From positions 1-64,000 of the forward strand of contig NZ_JAFCJX010000034.1 in NCBI RefSeq assembly GCF_018130695.1: a DNA stretch of 64,000 bases, read 5' to 3'. Position 1 is the first letter of the stretch, and every line of letters begins with the position of its first letter. The notes beneath the pieces were generated by a model. That model saw only the letters and a list, made by a program, of their open reading frames with translations, ran no database searches and was not told where the DNA came from. Source of the DNA: Bradyrhizobium jicamae. Its GTDB lineage: Bacteria > Pseudomonadota > Alphaproteobacteria > Rhizobiales > Xanthobacteraceae. This document shows, piece by piece, positions 25,627-33,174 of this stretch. A program made the translations under genes and the position numbers.

Positions 25627-26589
25627 ATGTCCGATGCTCATTCCGCAGGCTGGCGTCCGGCGACCTATTATCCCGATCCGGCGATTCATGCACTCGATCC
25701 GCGCTTCGAGAAATACTGGCTGAAGCTGTCCGCGGTCGAGCGGCTGACCACCGGTCTGCGGTGGGCCGAAGGTCCGGTGTGGTTCGGCGACGGGCGGTAT
25801 CTGCTGTGCAGCGACATCCCGAACCAGCGCATCATCAAATGGGAAGAGGAGACCGGCGCGGTCAGCAATTTCCGCAAGCCCTCCAACTTCGCCAACGGCA
25901 ACACCCGCGACCGCCAGGGCCGGCTGATCACCTGCGAGCACGGCGGCCGCCGCGTGACCCGCACCGAATATGACGGCTCGATCACGGTGCTGATCGACTC
26001 TTTCGACGGCAAGCGGCTGAACTCGCCGAACGACGTCGTGGTGAAATCCGACGGCACGATCTGGTTCACCGACCCGACCTTCGGCCTGCTCGGCAATTAC
26101 GAGGGCTACAAGGCCGAGCCCGAGATCGACGCCAATGTCTATCGCCTCGATGTCGCGACCGGCAAGGCGACGATCGTGGCCGAAGGTGTGCTCGGGCCGA
26201 ACGGCCTCGCCTTCTCGCCGGACGAGAATATCCTTTACGTCATCGAGTCCCGCGGCGTGCCGAACCGCAAGATCCTCGCCTATGACGTCTCGCCGTCCGG
26301 CGACAGACTGTCGAACAAGCGCGTGTTCGTCGATGCGGGCCCCGGCACGCCGGATGGTTTCCGCCTCGACATCGACGGCAACCTCTGGTGCGGCTGGGGC
26401 ATGGGCGATCCCGAGCTCGACGGCGTGGTCGTGTTCGCGCCTGACGGCGTCATGATCGGCCGCATCGCGCTGCCTGAGCGTTGCGCCAACCTCTGCTTCG
26501 GCGGGTTGAAGCGCAACCGCCTGTTCATGGCGGCGAGCCAGTCGATTTACGCGCTCTATGTCAACACGCAGGGCGCGCTTGGAGGTTGA
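25627..26589 (+). CDS. SMP-30/gluconolactonase family lactonase
   Basis: 320 residues from the ATG of MSDAHSAGWRPATYYPDP; the open frame extends far upstream but overlaps the udh gene and reads unlike protein. A six-bladed propeller lactonase with metal-ligand blocks WAEGPVW (Glu), LNSPNDVVV (Asn), GPNGLAFSPD (Asn) and PDGFRLDIDGNLWCGW (Asp). It hydrolyses sugar lactones in a divalent-metal-dependent way. Divergent from udh with a 113-base interval, so the two are probably co-regulated: dehydrogenase makes lactone, lactonase makes aldarate. Confidence 0.87.
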   Translation: MSDAHSAGWRPATYYPDPAIHALDPRFEKYWLKLSAVERLTTGLRWAEGPVWFGDGRYLLCSDIPNQRIIKWEEETGAVSNFRKPSNFANGNTRDRQGRLITCEHGGRRVTRTEYDGSITVLIDSFDGKRLNSPNDVVVKSDGTIWFTDPTFGLLGNYEGYKAEPEIDANVYRLDVATGKATIVAEGVLGPNGLAFSPDENILYVIESRGVPNRKILAYDVSPSGDRLSNKRVFVDAGPGTPDGFRLDIDGNLWCGWGMGDPELDGVVVFAPDGVMIGRIALPERCANLCFGGLKRNRLFMAASQSIYALYVNTQGALGG

Positions 26590-26615
26590 AGTAAAACCGT
26601 GAACCTTCGACAAAG

Positions 26616-28025
26616 CTAGCGCCCCTCGGTGTACGCCTGCATTTTTCTGTCGAGCTTGCGCTTCGCAAGTTTCTCGGAAATCGCCACGCCGAAATGGCCC
26701 TGCGGCGACGACGGAGGCACCTCGTCGCGGGCCTCCCATTGCGAGATCTTCGCCTTCGCATCTTGGAAGGCTCGTTCTAGCGAGACGCCCTCGCTAAGGC
26801 TCTGATTGAAAAAGGCATCCCCGAAGTAGGTCCATTCGCGCTCGTTGGAGCAGCCGAATGACGGGCTGTTTTCATCCGCGGCCGTCAGGACGATGCTGCT
26901 TGGCGAGGCGAGCCGCTTGGCGAAGACACCGGAATAGCAGGCCGAAACGATCACAATGCGATTGCGGATTCCTTCACGATCGAGGACGGACGCGACATGA
27001 TCCGGACTGAGCACGGAACTAATTGCATCCGCGAGGACGAGCCCTACGCCTTCCGGGCCGCCGTGCGACGTTATGAAGACGAGCAGGACATCTTCGTCCT
27101 TGTTCATGATGCCAGCAATGGCATGCACCGCCGCTGCAAAATTTGTGCGGCTGGCAATCGGCAAGGTTTCCAATGTATCCCGATGGTTGACGAGCTGGAT
27201 CGCGCCGCGATCCAGGCCGAGAGACCTGTTCAGGACCGACAGACCGCCGTTCAACTCCTTGATGAAGACGTCCTGGTCGGACCAGCCCGCAACTCCAATA
27301 GCGTAGATGTCCGTCGTCCCTTTCCGCTCCGGCAGCAGCTTCTTCATCTCAACTTCGAGAAGTGATGGCTGCAAAAGCTCAAGAGCTGCGGCGTCGACTT
27401 CAGCAATCCTTTCCTCGGCGCCCTTGTGGAATTTCGCGGAGGCCCATTCCCAGACATTATAGGACGCCAGGTTGAAATCGCTACCAACGAATGTCGGGAA
27501 TGATGGCATGGCCGCGACCGCGAGCTGCGATACGACAGCAAGCCCAAAACCTCTGATCGCCGGGCTTTGATACGTACCGAGGCCAGCCCCTCGCAGGATG
27601 GCGACAACTGCGCCCACCCACCAAGTGGCAAGAAGCACGACGACAAGAATCGTCGCATCCGCGCGGGTCCATGTCCCCGGCATCGAGCTCTGAAACCTAG
27701 ATGGAAAGTGGATTGCGGCTGTTATCACCCAGTTCACAAGCGCGTTCAGCACAAGGAACTGCGCCAGAACGACGGCGCGATCGCGCGAAACGAACAGCAA
27801 GGTCACCACACCACAAACTGCAATCTCGGCAATGATCGAGTTGATACCATAGATGCTGAATCGGGCTGCCCCCTCCGCGGTGAGATATTGATCGGCCGCC
27901 TCGGATGCCGCCACTACAAGGGCGCACAGAAGAACCGTACCAATGGTGACAGAGCGGTCGGCCGCCGTCCTTCTCCAGAGCGCCGCGCGTAGCGCCGCCC
28001 ATGCAACCCACAAGAAATTCTTCAT
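26616..28025 (-). CDS. Membrane protein with C13/caspase-like peptidase domain
   Basis: 469 residues. The N-terminal part (about 28-175) has four to five hydrophobic segments. The C-terminal half reads as a caspase-fold peptidase of the C13 (legumain-like) type: a strand YAIGVAGWSDQDVF near 241, VFITSHGGPEG with candidate catalytic His321, and IVIVSACYSGVF with candidate Cys363, followed by TAADENSPSFGC. Both residues and their strand contexts are intact. Few bacterial members have been studied; roles in self-processing or stress are possible. Isolated between udh/lactonase and the B3 lactamase-fold gene. Base composition looks slightly less GC-rich than its neighbours, a possible sign of transfer. 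Confidence 0.72.
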   Translation of the reverse strand: MKNFLWVAWAALRAALWRRTAADRSVTIGTVLLCALVVAASEAADQYLTAEGAARFSIYGINSIIAEIAVCGVVTLLFVSRDRAVVLAQFLVLNALVNWVITAAIHFPSRFQSSMPGTWTRADATILVVVLLATWWVGAVVAILRGAGLGTYQSPAIRGFGLAVVSQLAVAAMPSFPTFVGSDFNLASYNVWEWASAKFHKGAEERIAEVDAAALELLQPSLLEVEMKKLLPERKGTTDIYAIGVAGWSDQDVFIKELNGGLSVLNRSLGLDRGAIQLVNHRDTLETLPIASRTNFAAAVHAIAGIMNKDEDVLLVFITSHGGPEGVGLVLADAISSVLSPDHVASVLDREGIRNRIVIVSACYSGVFAKRLASPSSIVLTAADENSPSFGCSNEREWTYFGDAFFNQSLSEGVSLERAFQDAKAKISQWEARDEVPPSSPQGHFGVAISEKLAKRKLDRKMQAYTEGR

Positions 28026-28230
28026 TCCCTCTGCCCAACCACAGGCTCACCTTGGGCGGCATAGTGAGCACAGAAGACGAACGATTGATTTATTCGGTCG
28101 AGGAAATTCATTCGAATTGCGTGCTTTCGCACCGTCAGTTTGTAGTTGCACGCAGCGAGTATCCTTCTGCAGCTTGGCATTAACCACGGCGGGGTTCCCC
28201 AAAAGAAAATGCCGGAGCCCCTGCCTTCGC

Positions 28231-29121
28231 TCAGCCCTTCTTCTCCTGGGCCGCGGCGGTCTGTTTGACGAGGGCTTCCTCGAACAGCTTTTCCAGCGAC
28301 GCCGCATAGGCGTTGAACTCGCCGGGATTGACGAACGGATTTGGCCCGCCCTCGGCGAGCTTGGCGCGCTTCTCGGGCATCTTGTACATTTCAGGGTGAG
28401 GCGCGAGAAGTATGTCGACCTTCATGCCCCTGGCGCGGGCAAAGGTCTTCTTGTAGTCGTCGACGATGCCGGGATAGGTCGGATTGCCGGCGAGGCGGTT
28501 CAGCGCAACGGTGCCGCTGCAGAAGATCAGCGCCGAGCGCGTGGCATCGCCGTCCTTCACCGAGAAGGCCCAGCTGGTGCAGCCCGGCGAATGGCCGGGC
28601 GTCTCGCGCGCCGTCAGCGTGACGTTGCCGACACTGACCGTATCGCCCTCGCGCACCGTGCGATCCACGTTCACCGGCGGGAAGTCGAGCGCCTTCTCCT
28701 CCTGCGCGCCCGGATAGTAGCCGCCTTCGAGCAGCGGCTTGTCGCGCTCGCCGGCCACCATCTGCGCGCCGCTCGCCTGCTTCAGCTCGGCGAAGCCGCC
28801 GGTGTGGTCGATATGGGCGTGGGTGTTGACGAGATATTTGATGTCGGAGATTTTGAAGCCGAGCTTCTCGATGCTGGCTTTGATCTGGCCCGTCGATTCC
28901 GGCATCACGGTATCGACGAGGATATGCCCCTGCGGCGAGGTGATCAGGTAGGACGCGAGACCGTCGGTGCCGACATAATAGACATTGTCGATGATCTTGA
29001 ACGGCTCGGTCGGCTTGTTCCACTTCGCCCGCAGCAACACCATCATGTCTTTGAGCGACTGGGCCTGAACGGCCGAGGTCAGCGGCAACAATGCGACAAG
29101 CGCGACAATCAGTTTCTTCAC
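28231..29121 (-). CDS. Subclass B3-type metallo-beta-lactamase-fold protein
   Basis: 296 residues, GTG start with AGGGACGG upstream, signal peptide ending near VQAQS. All six B3 zinc ligands are visible: THAHIDH (His101, His103, Asp105, His106), PGHSPGCTSW (His177) and LLAPHPEMY (His242). The Asp-His pair at 105-106 and the Gly-Cys-Thr-Ser-Trp block are characteristic of B3 enzymes, including ones from Bradyrhizobium. It is therefore a plausible periplasmic beta-lactamase, but related lactonases share the fold and resistance is not shown by sequence alone. Monocistronic. Confidence 0.83.
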   Translation of the reverse strand: MKKLIVALVALLPLTSAVQAQSLKDMMVLLRAKWNKPTEPFKIIDNVYYVGTDGLASYLITSPQGHILVDTVMPESTGQIKASIEKLGFKISDIKYLVNTHAHIDHTGGFAELKQASGAQMVAGERDKPLLEGGYYPGAQEEKALDFPPVNVDRTVREGDTVSVGNVTLTARETPGHSPGCTSWAFSVKDGDATRSALIFCSGTVALNRLAGNPTYPGIVDDYKKTFARARGMKVDILLAPHPEMYKMPEKRAKLAEGGPNPFVNPGEFNAYAASLEKLFEEALVKQTAAAQEKKG

Positions 29122-29190
29122 GTTCCGTCCCTTTGTTCTTTTTTTAAGTCTTACGTCTTGCCGTCATTTGACGGCCAGACCCTTAACGAT

Positions 29191-29220
29191 GAATGCCGGC
29201 GCCTTGCGGGGCCGGCATTC
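29191..29220 (-). terminator. Perfect 10-bp hairpin after the aldehyde dehydrogenase gene
   Basis: GAATGCCGGC (29191-29200) pairs perfectly with GCCGGCATTC (29211-29220) around a 10-base loop. It lies 36 bases beyond the dehydrogenase stop on the minus strand. The following T-rich stretch is weak (ATCGTT), so Rho-assisted termination or 3'-end protection is also possible. Confidence 0.5.
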
Positions 29221-29255
29221 TCTGTCGCAAAGCGGCGCAAGCGGCCGCATCAGCC

Positions 29256-30689
29256 TTAGGCCGCGTTGTAGCCCGCGACGGCCTTGGCTTCGAGATACTC
29301 CTCCAGACCGTAGCGGCCCCACTCGCGGCCGTTGCCGGACTGCTTGTAGCCACCGAACGGCGCGGTGCGCTCGTTCGGCACGCCCTGCAGGTTGACGTTG
29401 CCGGCGCGGATCTGGCGGCCGACGCGGCGCGCGCTCTCCACGGTATCGGCCGAGACGTAACCGGCGAGACCATAGGGCGTGTCGTTGGCGATGCGCACGG
29501 CATCGGCCTCGTCCTTGGCGCCGATGATGGTCAGCACCGGCCCGAAGATTTCCTCGCGTGCGATCGTCATCTCGTTGGTGACGTCGGCGAAGATGGTCGG
29601 ACGGACATAGAAGCCCTTGTTGACGCCCTCGGGCAGGCCCGGACCACCGGCGACGAGCGTTGCGCCCTCGTCGATGCCCTTCTGGATCAGCGCCTGGATC
29701 TTGTCCCACTGGCCGCGGTTGACCACCGGACCGATGGTGGTGCCATCGCCGCGGGGATCGCCCGCCTTGGTCTTGTCGGCGACGCCCTTCGCGATTGCGG
29801 CCACTTCCTTCATCTTGGAGAGCGGCACGATCATGCGCGACGGCGCGTTGCAGGACTGGCCCGAGTTGTTGAACATGTGCATCACGCCGCCGGTCACCGC
29901 CTTGGTGAGGTCGGCGCCTTCCAGGATCACGTTCGGCGACTTGCCGCCGAGCTCCTGGCTGACGCGCTTGACGGTCGGAGCCGCGCGCTTCGCCACATCG
30001 ACGCCGGCGCGGGTCGAGCCGGTGAACGAGATCATGTCGATGTCCGGATGCTCGCTCATGGCGGCGCCGACTTCCGGTCCGAGGCCGTTCAGGAGGTTGA
30101 ACACGCCCTTCGGCACGCCGGCTTCATGGAGGATTTCCGCGAAGATCAGCGCCGAGGTCGGCGTAAACTCCGACGGCTTCAGGATCATGGTGCAGCCGGC
30201 GGCGAGCGCGGGCGCGACCTTGCAGGCGATCTGGTTGAGCGGCCAGTTCCAGGGGGTGATCATGCCGATCACGCCGACCGGCTCGCGCACGATCACGGCG
30301 GTGCCCATGGTTTCCTCGAACTCGTACTTCTTCAGCACTTCGAGGGTGTTCATGAGATGGCCGAGGCCGGCGCCGGCCTGCAGCTTCTCGGCCATCGGCA
30401 GCGGGGCGCCCATCTCGTCGGAGACGGCGGCGCCGATCTCCTTCATGCGGCCCTTGTAGATCTCGATCACCTTGGTGAGCAGCGCGACGCGCTCCTCGCG
30501 GGTGGTCTGCGAATACGTCGTGAACGCGCGCTTGGCGGCGGCGACCGCCTTGTCGACGTCGGCCTTGGAGCCGAGCGCAATCTCATACATCGCTTCTTCG
30601 GTCGCCGGATTGACGACGGGGGTGGACTTGCCTTTGACGACGGGGTCGACCCAGGCGCCGTCGATGTAGAATTGCATGCGATTGACCAT
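29256..30689 (-). CDS. Aldehyde dehydrogenase family protein
   Basis: 477 residues from the ATG of MVNRMQFYIDGAW, with GAGG upstream. The open frame runs much further upstream but that part lies antisense to the HAF/FG-GAP gene and is not coding. Catalytic features: TPWNWPL, GCTMILKPSE (Lys171), FTGSTRAG, QELGGKSPN with Glu246, and NNSGQSCNAPSRM with nucleophile Cys280. NAD(P)-dependent oxidation of an aldehyde to an acid in the cytoplasm; substrate not predictable. A 456-base gap separates it from the divergent gene at 31146. Confidence 0.92.
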   Translation of the reverse strand: MVNRMQFYIDGAWVDPVVKGKSTPVVNPATEEAMYEIALGSKADVDKAVAAAKRAFTTYSQTTREERVALLTKVIEIYKGRMKEIGAAVSDEMGAPLPMAEKLQAGAGLGHLMNTLEVLKKYEFEETMGTAVIVREPVGVIGMITPWNWPLNQIACKVAPALAAGCTMILKPSEFTPTSALIFAEILHEAGVPKGVFNLLNGLGPEVGAAMSEHPDIDMISFTGSTRAGVDVAKRAAPTVKRVSQELGGKSPNVILEGADLTKAVTGGVMHMFNNSGQSCNAPSRMIVPLSKMKEVAAIAKGVADKTKAGDPRGDGTTIGPVVNRGQWDKIQALIQKGIDEGATLVAGGPGLPEGVNKGFYVRPTIFADVTNEMTIAREEIFGPVLTIIGAKDEADAVRIANDTPYGLAGYVSADTVESARRVGRQIRAGNVNLQGVPNERTAPFGGYKQSGNGREWGRYGLEEYLEAKAVAGYNAA

Positions 30690-31145
30690 CGGAAACCTCT
30701 TTACGGGGCGTATGGAAAGGGGGAACGAAGCGTTCGGCAGGCATCCTTGCACGAAAGCCAGGCGAATTGAACCCGCCACAAGCGGGACGCGGCTCGTGCG
30801 CGCAGGTCGGATATAGGCTCTCCGGTGGCACCCCGGCAAGACGCCCCTTGCATTCCATGCATGACCCCGCCGCCCGGCCGACGGGCCATTTGCCGCAGCA
30901 GACGCCCACTCTCTCCCCGCGCGCCCGGTCGATCCGGCCGGCGGTTCGGGTCTGACGCCAACGTCGGCGCGCGCGTTCCTTAGCCTTGCACGCCGCTCGC
31001 CGGATGCGCGGCCTGTTTGCCATGACGGCCGGCCGGACAACCCTGCCGATATTACCAAGATTTCATCGCGCGGAAATATGCCGAAACGAACCCTCGCCAG
31101 CGAGGGGGCGACTGCCTGTGGAGAGACACAACCAGGAATTCGAAC
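30690..31145. other. 456-base interval with no recognised feature
   Basis: Divergent upstream region between the aldehyde dehydrogenase gene and the HAF/FG-GAP gene. Short open frames inside show no protein-like character, and I see no long inverted repeat or clear promoter hexamers. It presumably holds both promoters. Confidence 0.5.
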
Positions 31146-33170
31146 ATGTCCAATTTCACGTTCCGCACGATTGATGTCCCCGACGCCGCCGGCACCTACA
31201 CCTATATCGGCGTCACCGGCGTCGACGCCGCCGGCGAGGCCGTCGGCTATTACGGCAGCTCGGACGGCGACGGAGACTCGACTTTCCACGGATTCACAAC
31301 CAGCGAGCCGAATGTCGGCGTCACCTTCGATCCGACCGGCTCCAGCAACACCAACGGCATGTACATCACGGCTGGCGGCGAGATTTACGGCGACTATGTC
31401 GACTATGCCAACCGGCAGCATGGCTTCATCGATGCCAACGGCACCGTGAGCAAGTTCGACTTCGTTCCCAACCAGTACACCATTCTGTCCGGCCTCGACG
31501 ACGCCGGCAACATGTTCGGCGACTACTTCAACGGCACGTCGGTCGAAGGTTTCGTCGACATCAACGGAACATTCTCGGTGATCGATGTCGCGGGATCGCA
31601 GGCGACCTCGGTGGCGGGGATCAACGTCGCCACCGGCGAGATCGTCGGGACCTATTCCGATCAGTCCTACGTTCAGCACGCTTTCGTGATCAAGAACGGC
31701 GTCACCACGACATTCAATGCCCCCAACGCCTACTCCACCACCGTGGTCGCCGTCAGCAGCAACGGGACCATCGTCGGCGACTTCCAGGACTTGTCCAACC
31801 ATCAGCACGGCTTCATCGACGCCAGCGGCACGCCGGTGGCGTTCGACGTGGCCGGCGCGGTCGACACGTCGATCACCGGCATCAACGCATCCGGCGAGAT
31901 CGTCGGCAACTACACCGATGGCACCGGCGTCCACGGCTTCACTGACATCGGCGGCACGGTGACGACCGTCGACGTGCCCAATGCCATCGACACCAACATC
32001 CTTGGCGTCAACGATGCCGGCGATATCTTCGGCTACTACAACGACGCCAGCGGCCAGCACGGCTTCGTCGGCGCGCCGACCGCGCCTCCCCCACCGCCTC
32101 CGCCGGTCGCCGCGCCGCTGGATTTCAACGGCGACGGCATGTCGGACCTGCTGTTCCAGAACAACACCACGCACGGTGTCGCGGTCTGGGAGCTGAACGG
32201 CACCCAGGTGATCGCAAATCCCCAGGTCGCCATCGCGCCGTCCGGCGCGCAACTCGCAGGCACCGGTGACTTCAACGACGACGGCAAGACCGACCTGTTG
32301 TTCGTGAACGACAGCACCCACGACGTCACGGTCTGGGACATGAACGGCACGCAGATCGCGAACAGCGCCACCGTCGGCACCATCAACGCGGCCGGCGGCT
32401 GGCAGTTCGCCGACACCGGGGATTTCAACGGCGACCACAAGACGGACCTGCTGTTCACCAACAGCAGCACCAACGGCGTCGCGGTCTGGCAAATGGACGG
32501 CGCGCACATGACGCAGGACGGCCAGGTCGCCATCATGCCGAGCGGCTTTCATTTTGCCGCCACCGGCGACTTCAATGGCGACGGCAAGACCGATCTCCTG
32601 ACCATCAACGACACCACCCACCAGGCCGCGGTCATGCTGATGAACGGCACGCAGGCGACGTCGCAGACGACGATCGGCACCATCAATGCCGCCGGCGGCT
32701 GGCAGTTCGAGGGTACCGGCGACTTCAACGGCGACGGCAAGACCGACCTGTTGTTCCTCAACAGCACCACCCATGGCGTGGCGATCTGGGAGATGAACGG
32801 CACCCAGGTCACCGCCAATCCGCAGATCGGAATCATGAATGCCGCGAGCGGTTGGCACTTTGCCGATGTCGGCGATTTCAACGGTGATGGAAAGTCCGAC
32901 CTGCTGTTCCTCAACGATACGACCGGCGGCGTCGCGGTCTGGCAGATGAACGGCACGCAAGTGACCGCGAATCCCCAGATCGGCATCATGGATGCCGGCT
33001 TCCACTATGTCGGCCAGGGCGACTACAACGGCGATGGCAAATCCGATCTGCTGTTCGAGAACGACACCACGCACGCAGTGTCGGCCTGGGAGCTCAACGG
33101 CACCCAGATCGAGCACGCCGCACAGGTCGGCGCGATCAACGCCGCAGGCGACTGGCACCTGATCGGCTGA
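31146..33170 (+). CDS. Repeat protein: seven HAF repeats plus seven FG-GAP/VCBS-like repeats
   Basis: 674 residues, with AGGAATT ahead of the ATG. Residues about 1-312 carry seven HAF-type repeats built around G(E/N/D)I.G.Y.D....HGF. A Pro-rich linker (seven consecutive Pro near 315) follows, then seven repeats of about 50 residues (326-674), each with D(F/Y)N.D.K(S/T)DLLF.N..T..VAVW.MNGTQ. The DFNGDGKTD loops look like EF-hand-type calcium sites of FG-GAP/VCBS propellers. Two seven-bladed propellers joined by a linker is my inference. There is no N-terminal signal peptide, so type I or other C-terminal-signal secretion, or a cytoplasmic location, must be considered. Confidence 0.82.
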   Translation: MSNFTFRTIDVPDAAGTYTYIGVTGVDAAGEAVGYYGSSDGDGDSTFHGFTTSEPNVGVTFDPTGSSNTNGMYITAGGEIYGDYVDYANRQHGFIDANGTVSKFDFVPNQYTILSGLDDAGNMFGDYFNGTSVEGFVDINGTFSVIDVAGSQATSVAGINVATGEIVGTYSDQSYVQHAFVIKNGVTTTFNAPNAYSTTVVAVSSNGTIVGDFQDLSNHQHGFIDASGTPVAFDVAGAVDTSITGINASGEIVGNYTDGTGVHGFTDIGGTVTTVDVPNAIDTNILGVNDAGDIFGYYNDASGQHGFVGAPTAPPPPPPPVAAPLDFNGDGMSDLLFQNNTTHGVAVWELNGTQVIANPQVAIAPSGAQLAGTGDFNDDGKTDLLFVNDSTHDVTVWDMNGTQIANSATVGTINAAGGWQFADTGDFNGDHKTDLLFTNSSTNGVAVWQMDGAHMTQDGQVAIMPSGFHFAATGDFNGDGKTDLLTINDTTHQAAVMLMNGTQATSQTTIGTINAAGGWQFEGTGDFNGDGKTDLLFLNSTTHGVAIWEMNGTQVTANPQIGIMNAASGWHFADVGDFNGDGKSDLLFLNDTTGGVAVWQMNGTQVTANPQIGIMDAGFHYVGQGDYNGDGKSDLLFENDTTHAVSAWELNGTQIEHAAQVGAINAAGDWHLIG

Positions 33171-33174
33171 CGCA

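Noticed and set aside
28001..28183. 60-residue plus-strand frame before the C13-like gene
   Set aside because: Overlaps the start of the C13-like gene on the other strand and lacks a ribosome-binding site.
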